64,000 bases of DNA from Candidatus Hermodarchaeota archaeon (GCA_016840065.1 JAEOTB010000054.1:1-64000); one strand, 5' to 3'. Shown: positions 28,871-38,097, numbered from the stretch's first letter. Notes: generated by a model not told the origin, from the sequence alone. A program made the numbers and translations.

Positions 28871-30859
28871 TCAGGTTTTTGTGGTTTTTTGTATTCTGAC
28901 GAGTCTTAAGCCCTCAAGGAGATTTATTAATTTTAGTACTGCTTCTATGTTTGCTATGGTACCAAATTCAGCTTCTAGTACTATTTGTATCTCAAAGAGG
29001 TTTCGGTCACCATCAATGAAGTTAGTTAGCTCCAAGAGGAACTCTGTGAATCGGGGTCTCTCTCTTTGACTCCTGAGCCATTCTGCTTCCTTTGGTGGGA
29101 GGGCTCTGTTTAGTTGGTATAATGAGAGGGGCCCAGTGAACTCTCTGTGAGGAATTATTTGTTGAGCTTCATTCTCTGGTTTTCGAAGGCGAAGTCTTGT
29201 AGGAGGTTTATAATCGAGTGATTCGCATCGTAGTTTTTCGAATTCGAGGAGCCGTTTTTCTTCAACCTCTTTCACTCGCTTAAGGTCGGCAATAAGGCTG
29301 TTGACGAATCGTTGAACCTTATCTTTTCTTGAGAGTTTAATAACGCTCTTTATTGCGAGTTCATCACAGCTCACAAGCCTCCTAATTTTTCTGATGCCCT
29401 TCCTGAGGGCTGTAAACATGGTGTATCCCTTTTGAGTTGAAAAGGCGCTGCGAATGGTCTCCTGACTTGTGTGGCTTAGCCGCTTAAGGGACCGAGCATA
29501 GACCTCGGTGGCGATGAAGGTAGCCTCCTCTTGCTCTGCGTTGGCTTGAAGGAGGGTACTCATTGCAACTGCATATGCAACGCGTTTTAATTGGGAGGCG
29601 TCGCACTTGTCCATCGAGTCCTCGCTAGAGTGATAGAAGGCATCAGGCCAGTGGTTCAGCATCGGACAAGGCACACCGATAGTGGAATCCACCAGCATCA
29701 CATGATCGCTTCCTCCTCCAAAACCCATAACTTTGAACCGAAAGGGTTGACGACTTCCCCGAGGAGAGAGAAGTCGTGGCTCTTGAGAGGCTTCTTCTAA
29801 TAGATACTCAAGTAGATCGTTTATATAACTAGGAATAGAATGGGGAGTACGATAAAGAATCAGAGAACCACCGCACCTTAGAGAGTCTTGGCCCACCATG
29901 TCGCAGTTTATTGCGCTTATGGTTCGTTTTGCTAGCTCTGGGTATTCATGGAGATAACAGATGGTTCCAAAAAACTCGGGGACCCACATAAACCGGATTG
30001 TGCGAAGGGGTCGAGGAAGTCGACCCTGATTAATGAGCGAGCTTATCGTCCTAGCAATCTCCATTATTAAGGCGCTGCCACTAGCGTTGTCATTTGCGCT
30101 TGGACGCGGATGACAGAGGTGAGCTATGAGTAGTACCTCCTCCTCTGGGTACTTCTCACCCTCGATGACTGCAGTTAGAACTCTTTGTTCCCCTTTGTAG
30201 AGTTCAGCTTCAATCTTTGCATGTAACAATACTTCTTTCTCAGTTTCCACTAGTCTTCGGAGCCTCAATCCTGTCTTACCCGAGATAGAAAAGGCAAAGC
30301 CAATGTTCTTCACTTCATCTTTGACAGGCCAGAGTCCTTCATATTGTACAAGATCCGGGTGTAGAGTTCTTCGTTCTGTGGGAGGGAAGTGAACTGTTCC
30401 AAGGGCACCACGACGGAGAACTGCTTGCCGATGAACGTCCCGGGCACGACCATAGGAGAGCACGATCTTCCCTTCAACTTCAACCTTCTGGTAATCTCGG
30501 TCATGGCTACCCTCCCCCACGTAAACGAGGGGAGCTTCTACATCTGTTCCCTGACTGTGCGCAACGACACTTACCGGCGTTTCCGAGAAACGTGTGAGGA
30601 GTTTCTGATGTGGGTGAATGAGACGGAGTTCGCCGCTTGTTACGCGCCAGCCCATGGGTGCTGTCCACTGCCAAGTTCTCGTGTATCCGTCTGCAGGGTA
30701 AACACTAATCCTAGTCGTGACACCAGGTAGAGGTTTCATCTGCTGCTCCACATATCGTATCGCTTCATGAAACCCTGGTGAAGCCTGGATCCTGTGAAAT
30801 CGTGTTATTTCACTGATGAAATCCTTGGCAATCGACCCGGACAATTCTTCGATAAGCAC
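28871..30859 (-). CDS. M28-family/DUF4910-like aminopeptidase with C-terminal helical domain
   Basis: 662 aa; metal-binding signatures LIAHLCHPRPSANDNASGSALIMEIA, NCDMVGQD, GGGSDHVMLVD. Confidence 0.8.
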   Translation of the reverse strand: MLIEELSGSIAKDFISEITRFHRIQASPGFHEAIRYVEQQMKPLPGVTTRISVYPADGYTRTWQWTAPMGWRVTSGELRLIHPHQKLLTRFSETPVSVVAHSQGTDVEAPLVYVGEGSHDRDYQKVEVEGKIVLSYGRARDVHRQAVLRRGALGTVHFPPTERRTLHPDLVQYEGLWPVKDEVKNIGFAFSISGKTGLRLRRLVETEKEVLLHAKIEAELYKGEQRVLTAVIEGEKYPEEEVLLIAHLCHPRPSANDNASGSALIMEIARTISSLINQGRLPRPLRTIRFMWVPEFFGTICYLHEYPELAKRTISAINCDMVGQDSLRCGGSLILYRTPHSIPSYINDLLEYLLEEASQEPRLLSPRGSRQPFRFKVMGFGGGSDHVMLVDSTIGVPCPMLNHWPDAFYHSSEDSMDKCDASQLKRVAYAVAMSTLLQANAEQEEATFIATEVYARSLKRLSHTSQETIRSAFSTQKGYTMFTALRKGIRKIRRLVSCDELAIKSVIKLSRKDKVQRFVNSLIADLKRVKEVEEKRLLEFEKLRCESLDYKPPTRLRLRKPENEAQQIIPHREFTGPLSLYQLNRALPPKEAEWLRSQRERPRFTEFLLELTNFIDGDRNLFEIQIVLEAEFGTIANIEAVLKLINLLEGLRLVRIQKTTKT

Positions 30860-30979
30860 ATTCCGATACTTGTTATGAAAAATGGCAAGATGCCCTCCTG
30901 CTTTGGGTAAATATTTGTTTAGAATCCTTTTATTGTTGGTTAACCTTTAAAAGCACATGAACTATACTCTGTTAAACAG

Positions 30980-31921
30980 GTGAGTGGCTTGTCAGCGAGC
31001 CTCCAATTACATGATGTCCAGGACACAGGCGAGATTCTAGAGATAAAGCCAAAGGGTGACATTAGGGACGAGCTCGCTGGTGACCGAGTTCTCATAATTG
31101 TAAATCATGAGGACCGAAAGATATGGGTGTGGATGGGGGGACAGGCTCGCGTTCGCAGGAAATTTATTGGTGCCCGCCAAGCACAAGCCATCCGTAGTCA
31201 GGTTGGCCTCACATACAAGGTTATATCTGTTGAAGCTGGCGATGAGTCAGGAGAATTTCTCACAGCAGTTGGTCTTAAGGCACCCACAAAGGTTGAGAAA
31301 CCTGAAGTTGTCACTGAGGTGGATATCCCCACCCGTCCAGCCTCTAAGCCAAAACCTGTAACTACCCCAAAACCCAAACCAAAGACAACCCCAAAACCCA
31401 AACCAAAGACAACACCCACCCCAACCCGTCCAGTTGCGACTACACCAGCACCTTCGAGCCAGCTAGGCCAAGAATATGAGGGGTTAGAGAAGGTTTTCCC
31501 GCTTAAGGAAACAGGCTTAACCTCACCAACAAAGTTGGACCGCATCATCAGCATCATTGAGAGTACTACACTACCACCAGGCTATGCACGTGAACTGGTT
31601 ATCATTGGCCATGAGGTCTTTACAACTGTAGAACGTACAGTAGATCAGATGGGTAAGACAAAAACTACAATCCAACTAGAGCGCAGCCACACGTTACCCG
31701 AGGGCACATTTTTTGGCGGCGATTACACTCCACGAATCATCGTTGAAGCTGGACGGGTGCTTGCCACCGAGTTCTTAAAGAGAGTTAATAATGGAGACAG
31801 AACAAGTCTTCGTGACACAACTCAAGACGCTGGGGTTTCACAACTCCTTGACATTTTCCAAATCAGCACAGAAAAACCGAAGCCCCCAAAGCGGAAGAGA
31901 AAAGCTAAGGCAAAGCCATAA
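30980..31921 (+). CDS. Gelsolin-like domain protein with Pro/Lys/Thr linker and uncharacterised C-terminal domain
   Basis: 313 aa, GTG start; VLIIVNHEDRKIWVWMGGQARVRRKFIGARQAQAIRSQVGLTYKVISVEAGDESGEFL resembles the gelsolin repeat core (DxxxxIWVWxG...A...EGxExxEF). Confidence 0.65.
   Translation: MSGLSASLQLHDVQDTGEILEIKPKGDIRDELAGDRVLIIVNHEDRKIWVWMGGQARVRRKFIGARQAQAIRSQVGLTYKVISVEAGDESGEFLTAVGLKAPTKVEKPEVVTEVDIPTRPASKPKPVTTPKPKPKTTPKPKPKTTPTPTRPVATTPAPSSQLGQEYEGLEKVFPLKETGLTSPTKLDRIISIIESTTLPPGYARELVIIGHEVFTTVERTVDQMGKTKTTIQLERSHTLPEGTFFGGDYTPRIIVEAGRVLATEFLKRVNNGDRTSLRDTTQDAGVSQLLDIFQISTEKPKPPKRKRKAKAKP
31364..31411 (+). repeat. Two perfect 24-nt tandem copies encoding TPKPKPKT linker
   Basis: accccaaaacccaaaccaaagaca repeated exactly at 31364-31387 and 31388-31411. 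Confidence 0.95.
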
Positions 31922-32018
31922 CCTCAAGCTCTTCGGCTCATTGGTTCCTTTTTGCAAAAATAGATAAAGGCGGGGTTCTTAGCTCAACTCGTCAAATAAT
32001 TGGCGGAGTAAGAGAACA

Positions 32019-33275
32019 ATGAGTCGAAACTGCACGAAGTGTGGTGCAACTGTTCCTGGTATTGCAAAATTCTGCCGCGTCTGCGGTACAGCCATAAAGC
32101 CAAAGGTTAGCCCGAAACCGCGTAAGTGCCCTACCTGTAATGATATGGTTCCAGGAGGTCAGCGGAGTTGTCCAAAATGTGGCACCCGGCTCCCCCGCCC
32201 CAAAACCCCATCAGCCACTGGTGAAACAAAGACCTGTTCCAGCTGTGGCTATGATAAGATACCTGTTACGGGTAAATTCTGTACCAAGTGTGGAATCTCC
32301 CTTTCTGAAGCTGCCCCCCCAGAAGAGGAGCCAGTAGAACCTGAGACTTCCACGGTTTCAGTAAGTGAAGGTGTGTGCCCAAAATGTGGCAAACCTACTA
32401 AACCGAGGGCAAAGTTCTGCACCGGCTGCGGTTCAAGCCTTTCAAACCCATCGTCCTCTACCGTTTCTGTTGTTGAGAAGGTCACGACTCCCCGGGTTGT
32501 ATCTGGGTCTGAACCTTCCATTTCCTATGATCCCATCCCAGTTCCAGCAAAGGCTCTCAGTCAGCTTGTAGCAAGAGGAAAACAACTGGCTCTAGAGAAG
32601 ACGTACACGGGGAAGGAGGGTGACGAGAAGGTCATCAAGCGTATAAGCGAGGTAGAGAAGGATGGCGGTTTCCCATTAGAAGAGATTGTAGATACATACA
32701 TCCAGGAAAGGGGAGAGCAGGAAAGACTGGAGATGCTTCTTGAGAATGGAGAGGTAACTGAAAGGGTCTACTCTCGACTATCAAAGGAGTACGATGAGAA
32801 ACTCCTAGACCTTGAGGAGAAAATCAAGGACGGTAGAGCAACGCTTCTAGGTTATCTTACTAAGCTTAGAAGTGACCTTCAGGATGCGGAGGAAAAGCTA
32901 GAAACCATTGAAACCAAATCCCAGATTGATGACGATAAAACCCTAAAGGCAAAGCAGAAAAAACTCAAGAAGAAGATTCAGAAGCTTCAGCTAGCCATCT
33001 CTGCCGCGGTCCACATTCTTAACAAGGAGAGCGCCATAAGTGGTGGAACTCCTATCCGCTTTGAAATCTCGGAGGTAACTCTTGGAGAGGCAGCTACAGA
33101 TATATCCGAATCCAGCGATAAAGACACTAGCACTACCTCACCACCTAAGGAAGATGAGAGTACTCCAGAAGAGAAACCAACCGAAGATATCGAAGGCGGG
33201 AAAATTTGCCCTCGATGTGGTGTGGTCACAGCACCTTCAGCGAAATACTGCACTAAATGTGGTCAGATAATCTGA
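32019..33275 (+). CDS. Multi-zinc-ribbon protein with central coiled-coil
   Basis: 418 aa; five CxxC...CxxC ribbons (CTKCGATV..FCRVCG, CPTCND..CPKCG, CSSCGYDK..FCTKCG, CPKCGKPT..FCTGCG, and C-terminal CPRCGVVT..YCTKCGQII). Confidence 0.85.
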   Translation: MSRNCTKCGATVPGIAKFCRVCGTAIKPKVSPKPRKCPTCNDMVPGGQRSCPKCGTRLPRPKTPSATGETKTCSSCGYDKIPVTGKFCTKCGISLSEAAPPEEEPVEPETSTVSVSEGVCPKCGKPTKPRAKFCTGCGSSLSNPSSSTVSVVEKVTTPRVVSGSEPSISYDPIPVPAKALSQLVARGKQLALEKTYTGKEGDEKVIKRISEVEKDGGFPLEEIVDTYIQERGEQERLEMLLENGEVTERVYSRLSKEYDEKLLDLEEKIKDGRATLLGYLTKLRSDLQDAEEKLETIETKSQIDDDKTLKAKQKKLKKKIQKLQLAISAAVHILNKESAISGGTPIRFEISEVTLGEAATDISESSDKDTSTTSPPKEDESTPEEKPTEDIEGGKICPRCGVVTAPSAKYCTKCGQII

Positions 33276-33302
33276 TGAGCTGTCGCCTTGAACTGGGCCG
33301 CA

Positions 33303-33884
33303 TTAGATATTTCTAGTTTCTAGCGCATCGAAGAAAGCGTCAGTGAGTCCAGCTCTGTACCTGAATCCACCTGATTTTGATGCAAGAAGTAGTGGACGAA
33401 TCTCCTTTTGTAGTTCATCACGTGTTCTGAGTTGGACATCAGAAATCTCAGTTGTGTCTTGTGTTTCTAGTTCTCCCCCCACTGATTGAGCCAGAAAAAC
33501 ATAGGAGACCCAATCGATTGGGGAGTGACCTTTACAGTAGAAGGTGACATGGCATTCTAGGACCCATCTCTGAAGTTCTATGTCCAGTCCTGTCTCCTCT
33601 TTTCCTTCGCGGATGGCGGCCGCTTCGAGGCGCTCACCAGGGGATGCGCCTCCGGAGGGGGCGCGGAGAATCCCAGTCTTGGCGTAGAGGTGCTTCTCTA
33701 TTACAACGTATTTGTCTTGGTGTAGGATGAATAGAGTAACATCATGATAGCGTCCCTGTTGGGTTGATTGGATTACTAGCTTGAATTCTTCTGGATTCAT
33801 TTCAAAACAGAATTCAAGTCGTCGTGGTTTTCCAAAACGTGCTTCCAGGACATTGAGTTCTGCCTGAAAATCCTCATGAGCCAT
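33303..33884 (-). CDS. NUDIX hydrolase
   Basis: 193 aa; Nudix box GASPGERLEAAAIREGKEETGLDI. Confidence 0.88.
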   Translation of the reverse strand: MAHEDFQAELNVLEARFGKPRRLEFCFEMNPEEFKLVIQSTQQGRYHDVTLFILHQDKYVVIEKHLYAKTGILRAPSGGASPGERLEAAAIREGKEETGLDIELQRWVLECHVTFYCKGHSPIDWVSYVFLAQSVGGELETQDTTEISDVQLRTRDELQKEIRPLLLASKSGGFRYRAGLTDAFFDALETRNI

Positions 33885-34012
33885 AGAAGAAGCCTCAGGG
33901 CAAGAATTTGATTCAACCTAAAAAAATGTTGGGAACAGCGAGAGGGAGGGCGGGTGAGGTTAGTTCCCGCCCTTCTCGCTTCTCAGGTCTTCTATCTCTG
34001 CTGATTATGGGA

Positions 34013-34618
34013 TTATAGGTGTTTAAGCTGGATTTCGATAACTCCGTTCTTGAATTGTTGTTCTTCGAGTTCTACTGGGACTGGCAGTTCGAGCTCACGG
34101 AAGGGATTACCGTTCACTTGGACAAAGATGCGTCTTCCCTTGACACTGGTTTGCACGTCTTCAGCGTTGGTTGCAGGCAATTCAAAGATCACTATGAAGC
34201 CGTTCTCCTTGTCGATGACATCGATTAGGTAGTTATCAGACTCTTTTAGCTGTGGATGGGGTAAGGGATTGGGTGTTGGATCAAGGGGCTTAGGATAGGG
34301 CTCTGCGGGTCTGGGTCGTGGCCTTTGTGGAGGTGCTTGGAGGCCAGGAGGAAGAACATGTTCTGCGATGGAGTCGTTGAAATTCTGTTTATCTGTAGGT
34401 AGGTTGCTGAACTCTTTGGTTTCTACTCGTCCGTCGGGAGTTACGATTGTGGTTCGACCATAGACTATTGGGCCCCATGTGATTGTTTTCCCGTGTTCGT
34501 CTTCTTTGATTTGGGGTTGGAGTTGCCTTGCTTGGCTAAGTCGACTGGATTGGAGCATGCTGAGGAGAGCTTGGAACTCTCGCTGTATCATCTTGTTGAA
34601 TTCGTCTATTAGGCTCAT
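34013..34618 (-). CDS. Hsp20/alpha-crystallin-family small heat-shock protein
   Basis: C-terminal ACD-like NYLIDVIDKENGFIVIFELPATNAEDVQTSVKGRRIFVQVNGNPFRELELPVPVELEEQQFKNGVIEIQLKHL; the ATG at 34618 (MSLIDEFN) is a better start than the track's TTG at 34645. Confidence 0.8.
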   Translation of the reverse strand: MSLIDEFNKMIQREFQALLSMLQSSRLSQARQLQPQIKEDEHGKTITWGPIVYGRTTIVTPDGRVETKEFSNLPTDKQNFNDSIAEHVLPPGLQAPPQRPRPRPAEPYPKPLDPTPNPLPHPQLKESDNYLIDVIDKENGFIVIFELPATNAEDVQTSVKGRRIFVQVNGNPFRELELPVPVELEEQQFKNGVIEIQLKHL

Positions 34619-34634
34619 TATTGCCTCACTCCAT

Positions 34635-34671
34635 TTTACTAACAATTTGTGACTAACTCGTTGTTAGTAAC
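34635..34671. promoter_or_regulatory. Overlapping operator-like half-sites upstream of hsp20
   Basis: TTTACTAAC(34635)-N5-GTGACTAAC(34649)-N5-GTTAGTAAC(34663): three half-sites at exact 14-bp spacing; contains perfect inverted repeat TTACTAACAA/TTGTTAGTAA (34636-34645/34661-34670). Confidence 0.75.
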
Positions 34672-34673
34672 TC

Positions 34674-34686
34674 TATAATATAAACT
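34674..34686. promoter_or_regulatory. AT-rich TATA-like element, possibly shared by the divergent genes
   Basis: tataatataaact; on the minus strand reads agtttatattata, about 60 bp upstream of the hsp20 ATG. Confidence 0.45.
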
Positions 34687-34715
34687 TTTTGTCCATTCTA
34701 GAGCAAACCACAACA

Positions 34716-34738
34716 TTTACTAACATAAAGTGAGTAAA
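34716..34738. promoter_or_regulatory. Operator-like palindrome upstream of the ArsR-like regulator
   Basis: TTTACTAAC-ATAAA-GTGAGTAAA; same half-site and 5-bp spacer as the hsp20-side element. Confidence 0.75.
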
Positions 34739-34772
34739 TAAACCAGCTAACCCATAAAAAGGAGCTGCATCA

Positions 34773-35309
34773 ATGCCACCCACAAAAATCAGCGACGAAT
34801 TCGACATCCTCTTCCACCTACTGGGCAACCGAACCCGCTATGAGATTCTACGCCACCTGGTCCGTGAACCTATGTTTCTTGGTCAATTAAGCCGAGAACT
34901 CGCCATTGGACAGCAGGCAATACTACGTCATCTACGGGAACTCATCAAACAGGGACTGCTTGAGACCTATGAGGATGAAAGCATTCGTGGACCCCCAAGG
35001 AAGTACTACAAGTTAGGTAAATGTATTCGTCTCAGTATTCGCATCTCTCCTGAGGGAATTCATGTCATCAGCACGATGCCTGATACTGCTCAGCCTCAGA
35101 CTGTGGAGGAGCTTCTTCGAAGGAACTACCCAGAACTTAGCAGGCTCCTAACCCGCGTCCAATTACTCCCTAGAATCAGAAATCATGAAAAACGTCGTAT
35201 TGCATCAAATGAGCTCCTCAGACAACTAAAAATGAAACGTAGGGAAGTAAGATCAATTGCAGAATATCTTAGCAAGGTAATTAACTGGGTGCAGGAGAAC
35301 CAACACTAG
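34773..35309 (+). CDS. ArsR-family winged-helix transcriptional regulator (Phr-like candidate)
   Basis: 178 aa; FDILFHLLGNRTRYEILRHLVREPMFLGQLSRELAIGQQAILRHLRELIKQGLLETYEDESIRGPPRKYYKL. Confidence 0.85.
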   Translation: MPPTKISDEFDILFHLLGNRTRYEILRHLVREPMFLGQLSRELAIGQQAILRHLRELIKQGLLETYEDESIRGPPRKYYKLGKCIRLSIRISPEGIHVISTMPDTAQPQTVEELLRRNYPELSRLLTRVQLLPRIRNHEKRRIASNELLRQLKMKRREVRSIAEYLSKVINWVQENQH

Positions 35310-35357
35310 ACTTTTGTTCGTCCAGGTGATATAAGGCTAGTTGATTCTGTTTTTTGC

Positions 35358-35897
35358 GTGTCTGAAAAACTATTTATGCCCAATGGGGGGATAGTAGGAT
35401 GGAACGAGACAATCACTCCAACAAGCTTTGCAACTCGAGCTTTTGGTGGTTATTTAATGGGGCTTCTAGATAGGTTACGGTCATTGTTCAGACGAAGAAA
35501 AGCAGCTGATGACAAGTCAGCTGGTAGCAAGTCGCTTAAAGGCAGTGAACAGACATTCAAACAAGTAGTAGTAGGAGAGGTATCCGAAAGGAAGGGTGGT
35601 ATGGGTATATCCCATACTCTAGAGCTTTCTGGAACACCAAAGGTTGACAAGTTGTTAAAGGAATACCAGAAGTTAGAATTGGAACGTTTTCGTCTAAGAA
35701 GCGAATTGGATATCATAGAGAAACGCCTGGCCCTTGGTGCCATCACTGAGAAGCAGCGCAACGGTGCTTATAGGACTCGCCTTTCTCGAGCAGGGAAAAT
35801 CAGTTTGCGCCAGGTCACAATTAGAACCAGACTAAGGAAGTTAGGATGTTCCATTCACCGCCATTGGCGTGTTGTTGAACCACAACCTCTAGTCTAA
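35358..35897 (+). CDS. Hypothetical basic protein; probable start at 35457 (MGLLDRLRSLFRRRK...)
   Basis: Good ORF to 35897; the internal ATG at 35457 gives an N-terminal amphipathic basic helix. Confidence 0.5.
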   Translation: MSEKLFMPNGGIVGWNETITPTSFATRAFGGYLMGLLDRLRSLFRRRKAADDKSAGSKSLKGSEQTFKQVVVGEVSERKGGMGISHTLELSGTPKVDKLLKEYQKLELERFRLRSELDIIEKRLALGAITEKQRNGAYRTRLSRAGKISLRQVTIRTRLRKLGCSIHRHWRVVEPQPLV

Positions 35898-37051
35898 TCT
35901 TTGATTCCTAGTAGAGGAAATGCTAGTTGCTTCACCCTTTCTATGCTGATGTTAATGACTTTCTTCAGTTGATTTCTTTCTGAATCAGTCAATTGAGGGG
36001 CTTTTTGGTCTCGAACGTGGGTGGGTGGCTCTAATCCGGTGGTTTCTTTGAAGAGCTGCAGCCACTCCTTTGGGATTTCATCATCAACAACGAATTCGGC
36101 GTATTCACTAAACATCAGAGTCCAGCACCTGGGTACAGAGAGGTAAGAGTAACCACCTCCGCCCACTGTTATGAGACGTCCCCCTGTATAATGGTTGGTG
36201 AGTTCCGCCACCCGGGCTGCTACCTTTGTGTAGGTTTCTGTTGTCAACCTGAGATGCCCTAGTTGGTCTTGGAAGTGAGTATCTACTCCACTCTGCATGA
36301 CAATGGCTTCGGGTTGATAGGTTTCAATGATGGGAGGGACAATGGCTTCAAAGGCTTGGAGATAGAACTCGTCTGTAGTGTATGGTGGTAAAGGAACATT
36401 GACCGAGTAGCCCTCTCCTTCACCTTCGCCAAGTTCTTCTGGAAAACCTGTGCCTGGGTATAGGGTTCGACCTGTCTCATGGATGGAGAGGGTGAGAACA
36501 CCAGATTCATTGTAGAAGATTTCCTGAACCCCATCCCCGTGGTGAACATCGATATCGATATAGAGGATTCGTTCGAGCCCATATTGTTTTTGTAAGTGGC
36601 GGCAGGCGATGGCAACATCGTTGAAGATACAGAAACCAGCAGCGCTGCCTGGCCTAGCGTGATGGAGTCCTCCAGCGGGGTTCCATCCAATACTAGCCTT
36701 TCCCTTCATGACATAATCTACACAGGCGAGAGTTGCTCCAACTGCAAGGCAGGTCACTTCATAAGCGCCAGGAAATGCGCTGGTGTCTCCCATGTCAAGG
36801 ACGGAGTAATTGTCCTTCTGACTGAGCTTCCGGACTTGATCTATGTAGGATTGAGTGTGGACTAGTCTTACCTGGTCTTCGGTGGCAGGGGAGAACTCTG
36901 GCTCTAGTATGTTGGGACTTTCGAGTATTCCAAGAACTTGACATAACTCATGATGAAGCATTATCCTTTCTTGCCGCAAAGGATGTCTTGGACCGAGATC
37001 GTAGCGGAGGAAGTCGGGATGGTAAAAAAATGCCACTTTTTTTGTCAACAA
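35894..37051 (-). CDS. Histone deacetylase-family (AcuC/HdaH-like) protein
   Basis: 385 aa; GWNPAGGLHHARPGSAAGFCIFNDVAIA, YIDIDVHHGDGVQEIFY, MQSGVDTHFQDQLGHL. Confidence 0.93.
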   Translation of the reverse strand: MLTKKVAFFYHPDFLRYDLGPRHPLRQERIMLHHELCQVLGILESPNILEPEFSPATEDQVRLVHTQSYIDQVRKLSQKDNYSVLDMGDTSAFPGAYEVTCLAVGATLACVDYVMKGKASIGWNPAGGLHHARPGSAAGFCIFNDVAIACRHLQKQYGLERILYIDIDVHHGDGVQEIFYNESGVLTLSIHETGRTLYPGTGFPEELGEGEGEGYSVNVPLPPYTTDEFYLQAFEAIVPPIIETYQPEAIVMQSGVDTHFQDQLGHLRLTTETYTKVAARVAELTNHYTGGRLITVGGGGYSYLSVPRCWTLMFSEYAEFVVDDEIPKEWLQLFKETTGLEPPTHVRDQKAPQLTDSERNQLKKVINISIERVKQLAFPLLGIKD

Positions 37052-37278
37052 GTTTACTTCCGAGTTCTTGTTTGTATTGAGATATTTATAGGAGATGATA
37101 GTATTATATGAGAGAATATTGGAGATTCTTCTTCAAGATTACGTTTTTCGAAGGGTACAATGGTTTTGCGATTTCCTCAATTGATATGAGATATGTTTTA
37201 GGATTACTTAATGTTAATGATTCTTATTCAAAGAAAAATAATCCAAAAGCTATTTAAACCAGAAAGACTTAGCACTAT

Positions 37279-37983
37279 TTGGGCAGGCAAGCGAGTCGCA
37301 TTTCGCGATTAACCCGCAATCCTTTAGATCTGGTGCAAATGTTGGGAGAAAATCCACCTGAAAGAGAACCGGTAGAATCCTTGACAAACCAAGCCATGTC
37401 TGTAACTGAAGGAACGCCTATCTTCAAACTTGTTTTTGCGGGCGAAGGAGGAGTAGGTAAAACCTCTATTGTTAACCAATACCTTAGCGGAGAACACAAT
37501 GAGCCACCTATGACGGTGGGCTCAGAGTTCGCTTATCAAGAGGTGGAGTTGGAGAAACAGACAGTAGGTTTGAGTTTGTGGGATTTTGGTGGAGAAATTC
37601 AATTCCGAGACCTCATCCCGGTCTTTTGCATGGGTGCTCACGGTGCTGTGGTCGTTTTCGACTTGAGCCGTTACTCCACTTTTCGACAGATTATTGCCTG
37701 GCTAGACCTCATTAAGCAGACTGAAGACCACATACCAATAATCCTTGTTGGTTCTAAGAGCGATCTTGCGAGCGGGGGCCCCTCTGAGGAGGAAATTCAG
37801 GCGATTCGCGAGAAATATAAAATCAGAGAGTACATTACAGTCTCATCGTTAACTGGAGAGAATATCTCCAAACTGTTTTTACGGATTTCAGAGATACTCA
37901 TCGAGGCCGTTAAGGATGGGGAAATAACTCCTGCCAAGTCGGTCAAGGTACCTTGTCAGGGAAATGAATCCGTCTGCGATTAA
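37279..37983 (+). CDS. Ras-superfamily small GTPase
   Basis: P-loop GEGGVGKTS, switch II WDFGGEIQF, G4-like GSKSD, G5-like SSLTG; a likely alternative start is MSVTEGTPIFK at about 37396. Confidence 0.88.
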   Translation: MGRQASRISRLTRNPLDLVQMLGENPPEREPVESLTNQAMSVTEGTPIFKLVFAGEGGVGKTSIVNQYLSGEHNEPPMTVGSEFAYQEVELEKQTVGLSLWDFGGEIQFRDLIPVFCMGAHGAVVVFDLSRYSTFRQIIAWLDLIKQTEDHIPIILVGSKSDLASGGPSEEEIQAIREKYKIREYITVSSLTGENISKLFLRISEILIEAVKDGEITPAKSVKVPCQGNESVCD

Positions 37984-38097
37984 GGGTAGACAGGTATACC
38001 CCTATCCACACTAGCTTTCAAGGCATTTTATTTCTTCAAAGGCAACGTTTTTTATTGTTAATCAAAGAGAAGCCTTGCATATCGTGTGGTGGAATAA

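Noticed and set aside
34619-34645. TTG start of the 210-aa Hsp20 ORF in the track
   Set aside because: It would place coding sequence inside the operator palindrome; the ATG at 34618 (MSLIDEFN) is more plausible.
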